Below are positions 37,708 through 46,465 of a stretch of DNA of 64,000 nt, one piece after another. Position numbers and translations under genes: made by a program. Origin of the DNA: an uncultured Bacteroidales bacterium (GTDB lineage: Bacteria; Bacteroidota; Bacteroidia; Bacteroidales; Marinilabiliaceae); the NCBI GenBank assembly GCA_937892255.1, contig CALAUL010000050.1, positions 1-64,000 of the forward strand. The letters are read 5' to 3'. The notes under the pieces were generated by a model. That model worked only from the letters and a program-made list of their open reading frames with translations. It searched no databases and was not told where the DNA came from. Each line of letters begins with the position of its first letter. Positions within the stretch are counted from its first letter, which is position 1.

Positions 37708-38619
37708 ATGAAGAGATTAGCATTGATACTATTATTGGTGGTCTGCACCACAGCAACGACAATGGCGCAGAATGACCTCATAGTAAGTCAGTATATACAT
37801 AATAGGTTTGCGATTAATCCGGCCTTTGCCGGAAGCAGAGAAGGCTTGACGCTGTTCGGCTCGTTTCGTAAACAGTGGACAGGTATCGAAAAGACACCTA
37901 TGAGTGAGCTCTTTACTATGCATATGCCACTGAAAAAGGAGAATATAGTCTTGGGTTTGTCGGTTTATAATCAAAACATACATCAGTCGATGAACGCCGG
38001 AGTGATGGCGACAGTAGGCTATAGAACACGTATGGGAGAACGCACATGGCTATCTTTTGCCTTGCAGCCCGGAGCTTCGATGCGTAGTACCAATTGGGCG
38101 AAGGTCAACACAATAGAGCCTGGCGACAATGTCTTTCTTGAAAACGAGAGTTCTATATCGCCACTTTTAGGTTTCGGAGTATCGATATACAACAGAGACC
38201 TCTTTGTCGGAGCCTCGGTAAGTTCGTTTATGGTATCTGATGACTTCGACCAGCGCGACGCTAAATTTGATCCGGCAAACGCTACTTATATAGCAACAGC
38301 GGGTTACATGTTCAGACTTGGTGAAGAGTTTAAGCTACAGCCTTCTGTTATGGCAAGTTACAACAAGAAGAATGAAGTGACAGCTGATGCAACGCTTACA
38401 GCAATCTTCAATGACTTTATTTGGGCAGACATAGCTTATCGTACTACCGATGAGGCTATAGCAGGATTGGCAGTGCAGGCGATACCTCAGTTGAGAATAG
38501 CGTATAGCTACGAGTTTAACTTTGGCGACCTCAACGGATATAGCACAGGTTCTCACGAGATATCCATACAGTACGATTTGGTATATAAGGTAAAGACTGT
38601 TGGACCTCGTTTCTTTTAA
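37708..38619 (+). CDS. type IX secretion outer-membrane protein, PorP/SprF family
   Basis: This 303-residue predicted outer-membrane beta-barrel has a signal peptide (about 1-20, ending TMAQ). The family motif follows it directly: SQYIHNRFAINPAFAGS, then SFRKQWTGIEKTP. It ends in an aromatic residue (GPRFF) suited to barrel insertion. SprF-type proteins are encoded beside CHU_C adhesins and help their surface attachment. The upstream gene fits that partnership exactly. Confidence 0.92.
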   Translation: MKRLALILLLVVCTTATTMAQNDLIVSQYIHNRFAINPAFAGSREGLTLFGSFRKQWTGIEKTPMSELFTMHMPLKKENIVLGLSVYNQNIHQSMNAGVMATVGYRTRMGERTWLSFALQPGASMRSTNWAKVNTIEPGDNVFLENESSISPLLGFGVSIYNRDLFVGASVSSFMVSDDFDQRDAKFDPANATYIATAGYMFRLGEEFKLQPSVMASYNKKNEVTADATLTAIFNDFIWADIAYRTTDEAIAGLAVQAIPQLRIAYSYEFNFGDLNGYSTGSHEISIQYDLVYKVKTVGPRFF

Positions 38620-38641
38620 ATAGCGTGTATCTAAAAATAGA

Positions 38642-40072
38642 ATGGCAATGAATAGAAGACTATATATATCGGTTATACTCTTGATGATGACAGCTGTTAT
38701 CGTTTCGGCGCAGAGTAGGAGTAGCAGGTTGAAACAGAAAGAGATAGAGGTGCGAATGCTTAATCTTGTCGGAGGAACAGCGGCAACGCTCAATCCGGTG
38801 ATGAAAGACTCGATACTATATTTCTCAACAAATAAGAAGAACGAAGTACTTGTCAATCATCTCAACGAAGAGGACGGCTCGCATCTATATCAGATATATT
38901 CTGTGCCTATTCGCAACGGCAAACCATACGGCACGCCAAAGCCATTCATGGCAGGGCCGCAACGACCGTTTAACCAAGTGGCAATAGCATTTGACGCAGA
39001 CGGCAAACTAATAGTGACGCAGAACAATATCGAAGTGAAATCAAACAGAGGTGCGGTATTGGGATTGTACGAATATTCATCACCCTCACAAACGAACAAC
39101 GGCTCTCTGTATATATGGCAACCCAAAGGTCGTTCCATGGCTTACCCTACATTCTCGGAAGATGGCAAGCTGATGATATTTACATCTGACATGTCGGGAG
39201 GAGAAGGCTCTGCCGACCTGTACTACTGTGAGCTGAAAGATGGAAGTTGGACACGTCCGGTGAATATGGGAAGTGTCATCAATACTCCGGGAGTAGAGAC
39301 ATCGCCTTATATACACTCTTCGGGCAAGATATTCTTCTCGTCGAATGGTAGAAGCGACTCTCGTAAACTTGACCTATACTACTGTTTTAGAACCGAAGAT
39401 GGATTTACAGAGCCGGTGAGATATGATGGCATACTCAACTCGACAGCAGATGACTATGGCGTGTTCATCTCTGATGATGAGAAATGGGGATATTTCACCT
39501 CTACGCGTCATGGTTATGAACATATCTACTATTTCCGCAACAACTTCCCTGAGTTCCCTGATGCCAACGAGTGGGAGGAAGAGTCGTATTGTTATGAGTT
39601 CTATGAAGAGTCGGTAGAGAGCTATGATCCGAACGAGTTTTCGTTCAAATGGCGAGTATCCGACGGCACGGAACGTATAGGAATGACTATCGACCACTGT
39701 TTCGCAGGTCCGGGAGAATATACGGTGACACTCAGCGTCCTCGACAAGACATCAGGAGAGGAGATGTTTAACCTTGCAGAGTTCCCACTCGAGTTAGTTA
39801 AGCCGGAGCAGATAAACATTAATGGCAAGAAGACCGTATTACGAGGAGAAACAATTACGTATAGTGCAGATTCAAAAAATATTAGTAAGTTTACACCGTC
39901 GGAGGTTTACTATTGGGTAGTGTCGTCTCCTGATGGCGACATGAGAGTTAAAGGTCCTTCTGTAACAGTCGATTTTAGTGACAGAGGGGAGTACACTATA
40001 AAATGTGGCACGATTAATGTAGAGGATTCATCGGAGAAACTTGCGACTTACATTAAAGTCACTATTGATTAA
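38642..40072 (+). CDS. secreted PD40 (WD40-like) and PKD-like protein
   Basis: This 476-residue protein has a signal peptide (about 3-21), then PD40-type propeller repeats. Examples are YPTFSEDGKLMIFTSDMSGGEG, TSPYIHSSGKIFFSSNGR and YGVFISDDEKWGYFTSTRHG. A PKD-like domain (HCFAGPGEYTVTLSVLDK) and a second one near the end follow. T9SS-linked PD40 proteins such as PorE also carry an OmpA peptidoglycan anchor, which is missing here. A second ATG two codons in (38648) could be the true start. It is in the same unit as porP. Confidence 0.82.
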   Translation: MAMNRRLYISVILLMMTAVIVSAQSRSSRLKQKEIEVRMLNLVGGTAATLNPVMKDSILYFSTNKKNEVLVNHLNEEDGSHLYQIYSVPIRNGKPYGTPKPFMAGPQRPFNQVAIAFDADGKLIVTQNNIEVKSNRGAVLGLYEYSSPSQTNNGSLYIWQPKGRSMAYPTFSEDGKLMIFTSDMSGGEGSADLYYCELKDGSWTRPVNMGSVINTPGVETSPYIHSSGKIFFSSNGRSDSRKLDLYYCFRTEDGFTEPVRYDGILNSTADDYGVFISDDEKWGYFTSTRHGYEHIYYFRNNFPEFPDANEWEEESYCYEFYEESVESYDPNEFSFKWRVSDGTERIGMTIDHCFAGPGEYTVTLSVLDKTSGEEMFNLAEFPLELVKPEQININGKKTVLRGETITYSADSKNISKFTPSEVYYWVVSSPDGDMRVKGPSVTVDFSDRGEYTIKCGTINVEDSSEKLATYIKVTID

Positions 40073-40090
40073 TTTAACAACTTAAGAAAC

Positions 40091-41056
40091 ATGAGACGTT
40101 TATTGTATACAATCATAGCTATAGCAGGGCTTGCATCTGTTGCAAAAGCACAGCCTGTGCCGGGAACAGATGAGAACATACCGTACCTTATGACGTTCGG
40201 TGGAGATGCTAAGACAGAATGGGGTGATGATAACTTCTTGCAAGTCATCTTCTTCTCCGTTCCGGTAGATTACACTCAGCCTGTGTACATCAGAGTTTTT
40301 GACCCCGACTGTGGCGGTCAAATCGATGAGCTTAATGGCGCATTCAATACTCGTACACGCTTTACTATATATGGTGGTGCCGGGTCGTGCTCCAACAAAG
40401 ACGCTCAGAAATGTAACAAGAACGGCAAGTACGATTCGGGAACAATGCTTGCCACAAAGACCTTTGCCATGAATCCGCAGACTGATGGCAAGTGGCATAC
40501 ATTTGGACCGTTCAACCCCTCGGAGGGTGAGAACTTGCCGGAGTTTGGTGGTAGATGTTTCAAGGTAACAATAGAAGGTGTATCGGGCGATGATGGCAAT
40601 ATGTACACACTATTCCTCAGTCGTAAGAACAACGAGAATGTCAAAGTAGATGGTGGCTTCGCATTCTACTTCAAGTATAAATTCCGTCTCCACGACTCGG
40701 GAACAGAGGTTTCGCACATATACCCATATATCGACGACAAGACAATATCACTTAAGCAGAGTAACTTTGATTGGGACAACGATGGTTTGTTGCGAATCAT
40801 CTCAGTGGCGAAGAACGGAGTCATGATGAAAGTGTCGAATGACGACCAATGGCAAACATCTACGCATGATGTCGTTGCGGCAGAGAAGAACACATCATGG
40901 GATATACAGATGGTGAAGTTCAAGACTAAACCTTTGCGCAACAACAATGTTGTCATATTCCTCGAGAACCAGTATGGTGAGCTTATGCCGTTCTACTCTG
41001 TCCCTATTGGAGGTATTCCTAAGTATAAGTACACTATCGGAGTGAAGAAGAAATAG
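40091..41056 (+). CDS. secreted protein of unknown function in the T9SS-linked run
   Basis: This 321-residue protein has a signal peptide (about 1-20, ending AKAQ) and a beta-rich body. I do not recognise a family. Visible features are a cluster of cysteines (DPDCGGQ, GAGSCSNKDAQKCNK, GGRCFK) that could form disulfides, and a C-terminal part (about 190-320) resembling an immunoglobulin-like fold. It closes the four-gene run and is followed by a strong terminator, so it is probably a component or substrate of the same surface system. Confidence 0.75.
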   Translation: MRRLLYTIIAIAGLASVAKAQPVPGTDENIPYLMTFGGDAKTEWGDDNFLQVIFFSVPVDYTQPVYIRVFDPDCGGQIDELNGAFNTRTRFTIYGGAGSCSNKDAQKCNKNGKYDSGTMLATKTFAMNPQTDGKWHTFGPFNPSEGENLPEFGGRCFKVTIEGVSGDDGNMYTLFLSRKNNENVKVDGGFAFYFKYKFRLHDSGTEVSHIYPYIDDKTISLKQSNFDWDNDGLLRIISVAKNGVMMKVSNDDQWQTSTHDVVAAEKNTSWDIQMVKFKTKPLRNNNVVIFLENQYGELMPFYSVPIGGIPKYKYTIGVKKK

Positions 41057-41082
41057 TTCGGTATATTATGCAATATATAGGA

Positions 41083-41119
41083 AGAGGCGTTGCAAAGTAA
41101 TGTTGCGACGCCTCTTTTT
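41083..41119 (+). terminator. rho-independent terminator of the T9SS-linked run
   Basis: AGAGGCGTTGCAA (41083-41095) pairs with TTGCGACGCCTCT (41103-41115) over 13 bp with one wobble, followed by TTTT. The convergent gene on the minus strand begins its 3' end 66 bases on. Confidence 0.8.
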
Positions 41120-41184
41120 GTATTATGTCGGGATATGTCTTGTCGTAATGTATGCCGAAATTCCGGAGCAGACAATGCAAAGCT

Positions 41185-42480
41185 CTATCGTAAGTCGATG
41201 AATTTAATAGGCTTTCGGCTCATTGCGGGGAACTGTATCTTGTTGATGTATTCCGGTGACTCGAAGCTCACTCTCGGGGCTACACGAACCTTTGAACGGA
41301 AAAGGTCTTTGATAGACTTAGCGAAGCCCTCGTCCCAACGGTCTGCTCCCACGCGCACCTTTATTTCGTCGGTGCCTAAGTCGTTGGTGTAGACTTCTAC
41401 AACATAGTTGCGAACTCCCGGAATATTATCTAAAATGTCAAAGAGTGCAGGTGGGTAAAGAGTCGTGCCTTTGTATTTTATCATCTGACCTTTCCTGCCG
41501 AGTACCGACGACAGACGCATAGTGTTGCGTCCGCATTTGCAAGGTGTGGTGTAGTGGTAGCAGATGTCGCCTGTCTTGAAGCGCAACAGAGGCATACCTT
41601 CGATGCCCAGTGAAGTAATCGTCACTTCGCCGGCTTCTCCTTCTGCCACGGGGTTGTTGTTGTCATCAAGAAATTCGACAATAATAAGTTCGGGTTGTAG
41701 ATGTCCTCCGTTGAAATATTCGCAATCGGTAAACGAAGACTGCATTTCTGTCGAAGCGTAGGTAGAGTATAGTTGCAACTCCGGCCAATTCTCGCTAATC
41801 TTTTTGCCGAGGGTGTTAAACTCACCGTCGGGAGTGCGCAGTGCCTCGCCTATGCAGATGCATTTACGAAGCGACGAAGCGTTGTAGTTTATATTGTTGT
41901 GTTCGGCGAAGTCGATGAGTTTTATGAGGAAGGAGGGAACCACCATGCCGCATGTTGAGCCTATGCGTTGAATAGTGTCCCATTGAAGTTCTGGTATGCC
42001 GTTCCCAACTCTAGATACTCCCATGCCCAATTCGCGTGCTCCCATGAAATACGCCAATCCAGCCATGAAACGACGGTCGATAGTAGTCATCAGTTGCATG
42101 ATATCTTCGGCGGTGCAACCAGCTGTGGTGAATGATAAGAACTCGTTGTACGATAGTCTGTCGAGGTCATTCTCGGTGAGAGCGAAGGTTACCGGATTGC
42201 CCAATGTGCCCGAGGTGGTAACGTAGTCAATGACTTTTACTTTGTCGACGCACAAGAAGTCATCGTTGTACTCTTGCAGGTCGGTTTTTGTGGTGACCGG
42301 AAGTCGTTGCAAGTCGGCTATGGTACGTATAGATGTAGGGTCTATATTGTTGTTGGCGAACATGCGTTTGTAGAATGGAGAGTTAGACGCAAGGTATGCA
42401 ATAGCATCTCTAAGTCGCTCTTCTTGAAACGCTTTTATCGTTTCGATGCTCTCGTATTGTATTGACGGATTACGCTTCAT
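41185..42480 (-). CDS. phenylacetate-CoA ligase-like adenylate-forming enzyme
   Basis: This 431-residue protein is in the PaaK branch of acyl-adenylating enzymes, which activate carboxylic acids with ATP and CoA. Motifs are the phosphate loop VTTSGTLGNPV, YASTEM, and LLRFKTGDICYH followed by CKCGRNTMRLSSVLGRKGQMIKYKG. The ATG at 42480 is preferred; an in-frame TTG 8 codons upstream overlaps the promoter. Relatives serve arylacetate breakdown, aryl-polyene or siderophore pathways, and the lone gene gives no pathway. Whether it supplies a starter for the lipid module at 46-52 kb is speculation. Confidence 0.85.
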   Translation of the reverse strand: MKRNPSIQYESIETIKAFQEERLRDAIAYLASNSPFYKRMFANNNIDPTSIRTIADLQRLPVTTKTDLQEYNDDFLCVDKVKVIDYVTTSGTLGNPVTFALTENDLDRLSYNEFLSFTTAGCTAEDIMQLMTTIDRRFMAGLAYFMGARELGMGVSRVGNGIPELQWDTIQRIGSTCGMVVPSFLIKLIDFAEHNNINYNASSLRKCICIGEALRTPDGEFNTLGKKISENWPELQLYSTYASTEMQSSFTDCEYFNGGHLQPELIIVEFLDDNNNPVAEGEAGEVTITSLGIEGMPLLRFKTGDICYHYTTPCKCGRNTMRLSSVLGRKGQMIKYKGTTLYPPALFDILDNIPGVRNYVVEVYTNDLGTDEIKVRVGADRWDEGFAKSIKDLFRSKVRVAPRVSFESPEYINKIQFPAMSRKPIKFIDLR

Positions 42481-42501
42481 TGTCTGTGTTACATTTTGTG
42501 A

Positions 42502-42520
42502 CAAATATACTACAAAGATA
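42502..42520 (-). promoter_or_regulatory. tandem -7 elements for the ligase-like gene
   Basis: On the minus strand TATCTTTG (42520-42513) and TATATTTG (42509-42502) both match TAnnTTTG, 11 bases apart, giving leaders of roughly 20-30 bases. Confidence 0.5.
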
Positions 42521-42629
42521 CGAGACTTCGCTTCTCTTACTTATTGCTTTAATATATTTATACAGAGTTGACGGTGACGCACTTTGCGATAAATGCAGAG
42601 TGAAATATCTTTTCTACAATCTTATTTGT

Positions 42630-42637
42630 TATTTTTG
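42630..42637 (+). promoter_or_regulatory. putative -7 element for the MTH1187-tadA run
   Basis: TATTTTTG fits TAnnTTTG and lies 27 bases before the ATG at 42664. Confidence 0.4.
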
Positions 42638-42663
42638 CTTTTGGATAAATATACCTTAGGATT

Positions 42664-42984
42664 ATGTCGGTAATAGTGAACTTTGCGATGTTCCCAATGG
42701 ATAAGGGAGTGAGCATGTCGAAGTATGTAGCGTTGTTGTTGGAACCGCTGCGACGTAGTGGAGTCGAATATGAGTTGGGTTCTATGGGGACAACCTTTGA
42801 GGCTCGTGACATAGAGGAGGCTATGGAAGTTGTCTCCATGGCTCATGAAGCATTGGCGGAGGTCTCGGATAGAATATACTGCACGATGACGATAGATTCA
42901 CGCAAGGGCGATGAGAAACGCATGCAACATAAGGTAGACAGAGTAATACAACATACTGCAGATAGAGATGATAGTTCTCGATGA
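42664..42984 (+). CDS. MTH1187/YkoF-like thiamine-binding family protein
   Basis: This 106-residue protein matches the MTH1187 (DUF77) family of small ferredoxin-like proteins, some of which bind thiamine or its pyrimidine. The start SVIVNFAMFPMDKG and the segment ELGSMGTTFEARDIEEAMEVV are typical. The role is not established for most members. Its end overlaps tadA by 17 bases. Confidence 0.82.
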   Translation: MSVIVNFAMFPMDKGVSMSKYVALLLEPLRRSGVEYELGSMGTTFEARDIEEAMEVVSMAHEALAEVSDRIYCTMTIDSRKGDEKRMQHKVDRVIQHTADRDDSSR

Positions 42985-43408
42985 TGAATACTTCATGCGC
43001 GAAGCCCTGAAGGAGGCTCGTGAAGCCCTTAACGAAGGCGAAGTACCTGTGGGTGCTGTTGTGGTATGCAATGGACGTATCATAGGACGCGGACACAATC
43101 AGACCGAACGTCTTGTAGACGTCACAGCACATGCCGAGATATTGGCTCTCTCGGCGGCTTCGCAGGTGTTGGCAGCCAAGTACCTCAACGACTGTACGCT
43201 CTATGTCACCCTCGAACCATGTGTGATGTGTGCCGGTGCGTTGGCTTGGGCACAACTCGGACGTTTAGTATATGGAGCTTCCGATGACAAAAGAGGCTTC
43301 GCTCGTTGTTCTCCCTCGCTCCTTCACCCCAAGACGCAAGTATCAAAGGCCGTGCTCGAAGAGGAGTGCCGTGCTATGGTAGTAGACTTTTTTAAAAGAA
43401 AACGATGA
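42968..43408 (+). CDS. tadA: tRNA adenosine(34) deaminase / nucleoside deaminase
   Basis: This 146-residue zinc deaminase has the HAE motif (His55, Glu57) and PCVMC (Cys85, Cys88), the zinc-binding and catalytic set of TadA, which makes inosine at the tRNA-Arg wobble position. The downstream DDKRGF block is also typical. Some close relatives act on guanine, but length and context favour TadA. It begins inside the preceding gene and overlaps DUF3108 by 4 bases. Confidence 0.9.
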   Translation: MIVLDDEYFMREALKEAREALNEGEVPVGAVVVCNGRIIGRGHNQTERLVDVTAHAEILALSAASQVLAAKYLNDCTLYVTLEPCVMCAGALAWAQLGRLVYGASDDKRGFARCSPSLLHPKTQVSKAVLEEECRAMVVDFFKRKR

Positions 43409-44229
43409 GACGCTATTTGATAATAATACTCCTTGCCATGGTGGCTCCCTGCAAAGTCATGTCGCAAAGTGTTGAGAACCGCACCACACGACATGGAGAG
43501 TGGGCGCACTATGAAGTGTATTACAACTGGGGCTTTATATGGATAAACGCCGCAGAGGTCGTGTTCTCTACCAACAAAGTCTCTTACAACGGACACGATG
43601 CCCTCAAGCTACGTTGCACCGGACGCACATATGACTCATACGACTGGTTTTTCTGCGTACGTGACACCTTCGAGAGCGTAGTGCACCCGCAGACATTGAC
43701 CCCCTACACCTTTCATCAGCACAACAGCGAGGGCAAACGTCGCACCATCAACGACTACACCTATTATCAAGCCGACACCACCATACGCATAAAGGGCGAA
43801 CTATGGAAAAGCAGTAAGTCGTTAGAGTTGCGTTACGACAACAAAATAAAATGGCGAGACAATGCAGCTGACGTCCTCAACATGGTCTACAAAGCCCGCA
43901 ACATCGACTACAGCCGTTACAAAGTAGGCGAACAGATACCCATCACGATGATAATCAATCATGAAATATTCAACCTATACATACGTTATCTTGGAAAGGA
44001 GACCATCACGACAAAGGAAGGACGCAGCTTCAAATGCTTGAAGATAAAACCACTCCTTGTCGACGGAACAATCTTCTCCGGCGGCGAAGACATGACAGTA
44101 TGGGTCACTGATGACAAGAGCCGTGTTCCCGTGGTTATCGAAGCCAAAGTGATAGTAGGCTCAGTAAAAGCAATGTTCGTCAAGGGCGCAGGATTTACAG
44201 ACAATATGGAAGCCGAGGTAAAGAAATGA
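43405..44229 (+). CDS. DUF3108 domain secreted protein
   Basis: This 274-residue protein has a signal peptide (about 1-21) and matches DUF3108, a periplasmic beta-rich family. Family-like stretches are YEVYYNWGFIWINAAEV, DSYDWFFCVRDTFES and MTVWVTDDKSRVPVVIEAKVIVGSVKAM. The fold is related to lipoprotein-carrier-like beta barrels; function is unknown. It ends the tadA run; a 9-bp inverted repeat (44229-44237 with 44284-44292) followed by T residues may terminate it. Confidence 0.82.
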   Translation: MRRYLIIILLAMVAPCKVMSQSVENRTTRHGEWAHYEVYYNWGFIWINAAEVVFSTNKVSYNGHDALKLRCTGRTYDSYDWFFCVRDTFESVVHPQTLTPYTFHQHNSEGKRRTINDYTYYQADTTIRIKGELWKSSKSLELRYDNKIKWRDNAADVLNMVYKARNIDYSRYKVGEQIPITMIINHEIFNLYIRYLGKETITTKEGRSFKCLKIKPLLVDGTIFSGGEDMTVWVTDDKSRVPVVIEAKVIVGSVKAMFVKGAGFTDNMEAEVKK

Positions 44230-44329
44230 AAAGTATGCCATGGAGCCTATTAATTGGTATCTATATTCGGCAGAATAAAAAAACATACTTTTTTTGAGAA
44301 CAAACACACGATATATACAATTAATTTGC

Positions 44330-44337
44330 TATGTTTG
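44330..44337 (+). promoter_or_regulatory. putative -7 element for the chemoreceptor
   Basis: TATGTTTG matches TAnnTTTG, with a roughly 95-base leader to the ATG at 44438. The nearest TTTG upstream is 33 bases away, so the -33 is doubtful. Confidence 0.35.
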
Positions 44338-44437
44338 AAAAATATTGACTTGACATCGTTAAGCCGTCATAATGTTTGAGTACATAGCATAAGGAACGAA
44401 CTACATATATACAAGAAGAACTATACAATATAATAAG

Positions 44438-46195
44438 ATGAAGAAATTAAACGCACGTATACTGAATCCCTTTCGTTGGATTGTAGCCATAATGATGCTG
44501 TCCTTTGTATTGTTGTGGATAGCACAATCATTGATAGCCACAAGGGTGCTCAATCAGCAGATGGAACAGAAAATTAATGCCATAGGTGCTAACTTTGGTG
44601 TCATGGTTGCAGATTTGAATAAGACAATCAGACTCTTGAGCGAGAAGAAACCAACGCTCTGGGAGGCTATAAAAACAGGAGATACCTATGCATTAGAAGA
44701 CGACCTATCTTGGCTCGCAGAGTCGTACAAGCTCAAAGGATATATCTTTGTTGATAACGACGGACAAGTCGTAGCCTCGTCGTTCGACAACTACATAGAA
44801 TCGGAACTGAACGAAATAATAAACAGCAAGGAGAGCACAGCTTATGTTGGAGGTTGCGGATCTTTTGTAAAAGACATAATATGCGAGTACGTATGTGGAC
44901 CAATCATTGACGATACAGACTCAACACTCGGACAAGTATTCCTCATAAGCTTCATAGCCACAGATATGGAGGCAGCCATGTCGCTCAAAGTACAACACGA
45001 TGTAGACATATACATCTTCTCGCATGACGACTGTTTGCTCAACACCGCCGGATTAGACAACGCAGAAGTAGTGCCGATGGCAGAAGTCGTTGACAGCTGC
45101 TTTGAAAGCAAGACTATCTGGAAAGGAGAATCGGAATTTGCAGGTGAAAAATACATAACCACATATATGCCTCTCAATGACTATAAAGGAGAAGCAAAAG
45201 GCATGCTCTGTGTATCTTTGCCGGAAACACTCATAGAGGAGTTGGTAATGGCTATAACACTCATCTGTATCATCACACTCGTGATAGTATTGATAGTATA
45301 CTTTGCTCTGTCGACAAGGATTTCCAACCGCCTGATAAAGCCTGTCAGAGAACTATCCGACAGTGTGTCAGTCATAGCCATGGGCGACCTTACTAAAGAA
45401 ATAGCCACAAGCGATTATGCAACAGAGATACACCAACTTACAGTGGATATACGAGAAATGCAGAACAAAATACGAGAGATGATACTTCCCCTTGCAAAGG
45501 CTTCGGACGCTCTTGTAGGCTCAATGCAGCAACTCTCAGGAGCATCTATGCAGATGTCGAACGCAGCCAACCGTCAGGCAGCATCGCTGGAAGAAATCTC
45601 AAGCTCTATGGAGGAGATGGGTGCTAACATACAACAGAACACCGAGAACTCTATGCACACCAACAAGATAGCCGAAAACATCAGTTCGATGGTAGGTGAA
45701 ATAGGGAATGCCGCAACGGACAGCTATGAAGCTATCTCCAATATAGCAGTAGACGTTCAAGCTATTAACGAACTCGTGTCGCAGACAAATATATTGGCAC
45801 TTAATGCGTCAGTAGAGGCAGCACGTGCAGGCGAGCAAGGAAAGGGCTTCGGAGTCGTAGCCAAGGAGGTAGGACGTCTGGCGGACCAAACACACCAAAC
45901 CGCATATGGCATCAATGAGACGGCAACATCGAGTACCGCACAAGCCGAAAATGCACATCGTCTTGTGATGGAACTTCTGCCTAAGATAGAGCAAATAGCG
46001 ACCCTCATCAAAGAGATTACGGCAGCAAGCATCGAGCAGAATGCCGGCGTTAATCAGGTTAACTCTGCCATAATGGAACTTAACCGTGTAACACAGGAAA
46101 ACGCTGCAGGAGCACAAGAGGTGGCGGCGAGCGCACAAGATATACAACGTATGCTCTTGGAGGTTAAAACAGCTCTGAATATCTTTAAGATTTAG
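44438..46195 (+). CDS. methyl-accepting chemotaxis protein
   Basis: This 585-residue transmembrane receptor has membrane segments at about 13-33 and 269-292 flanking a Cache-like extracytoplasmic sensor (residues 35-265). A HAMP domain ([24 protein letters not shown]) and a signalling coiled coil follow, with the conserved hairpin tip [27 protein letters not shown] near 450-480, the CheA/CheW contact. There is no C-terminal CheR-docking pentapeptide. No che or motility gene lies in the window. It stands alone between two terminator-like hairpins, and its ligand is unknown. Confidence 0.92.
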   Translation: MKKLNARILNPFRWIVAIMMLSFVLLWIAQSLIATRVLNQQMEQKINAIGANFGVMVADLNKTIRLLSEKKPTLWEAIKTGDTYALEDDLSWLAESYKLKGYIFVDNDGQVVASSFDNYIESELNEIINSKESTAYVGGCGSFVKDIICEYVCGPIIDDTDSTLGQVFLISFIATDMEAAMSLKVQHDVDIYIFSHDDCLLNTAGLDNAEVVPMAEVVDSCFESKTIWKGESEFAGEKYITTYMPLNDYKGEAKGMLCVSLPETLIEELVMAITLICIITLVIVLIVYFALSTRISNRLIKPVRELSDSVSVIAMGDLTKEIATSDYATEIHQLTVDIREMQNKIREMILPLAKASDALVGSMQQLSGASMQMSNAANRQAASLEEISSSMEEMGANIQQNTENSMHTNKIAENISSMVGEIGNAATDSYEAISNIAVDVQAINELVSQTNILALNASVEAARAGEQGKGFGVVAKEVGRLADQTHQTAYGINETATSSTAQAENAHRLVMELLPKIEQIATLIKEITAASIEQNAGVNQVNSAIMELNRVTQENAAGAQEVAASAQDIQRMLLEVKTALNIFKI

Positions 46196-46224
46196 GCGCC
46201 TTCAAGCGCGTAAAAAACTAATAG

Positions 46225-46281
46225 AAGGAGACTTCCTCAGAGACATTCAAAAATGCAACTCATCGATGGAAGTCTCCTTTG
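46225..46281 (+). terminator. terminator after the chemoreceptor
   Basis: AAGGAGACTTCC (46225-46236) is perfectly complementary to GGAAGTCTCCTT (46268-46279), a 12-bp stem with a 31-base loop, followed by a short T-tract. Confidence 0.65.
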
Positions 46282-46332
46282 TTGTGTATGTACGACAGAC
46301 CGAAAGCATACCTCCCACCGACGCATCATCGC

Positions 46333-46388
46333 ATGGTAAAAATCTACCCATTCGTATGGTTAATATCAACCCCCATGTATGGTAAGAT
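46333..46388. promoter_or_regulatory. 23-bp iterated direct repeats upstream of the lipid module
   Basis: ATGGT(A/T)A starts at 46333, 46356 and 46379, exactly 23 bases apart. The first two full 23-base units are identical at 16 positions and share a CCC block. They lie roughly 70-130 bases upstream of the LolA-like gene's -7 element, a common place for activator sites. Two-turn spacing recalls response-regulator direct repeats. Confidence 0.45.
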
Positions 46389-46453
46389 TTAAGGCTCTTT
46401 TGCTTACTTTATAGCTTTGACGGACTTTGTATTAAAACTTAAGCATTTCTTAT

Positions 46454-46461
46454 TACCTTTG
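46454..46461 (+). promoter_or_regulatory. -7 element abutting the LolA-like start codon
   Basis: TACCTTTG ends 4 bases before the ATG at 46466, implying a leaderless transcript. A TTTG at 46426-46429 is 24 bases upstream, slightly too far for the usual -33. Confidence 0.5.
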
Positions 46462-46465
46462 CAGC

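Noticed and set aside
42481..42504. TTG start for the ligase-like gene
   Set aside because: It overlaps the -7 element TATATTTG; the ATG at 42480 gives a normal leader.
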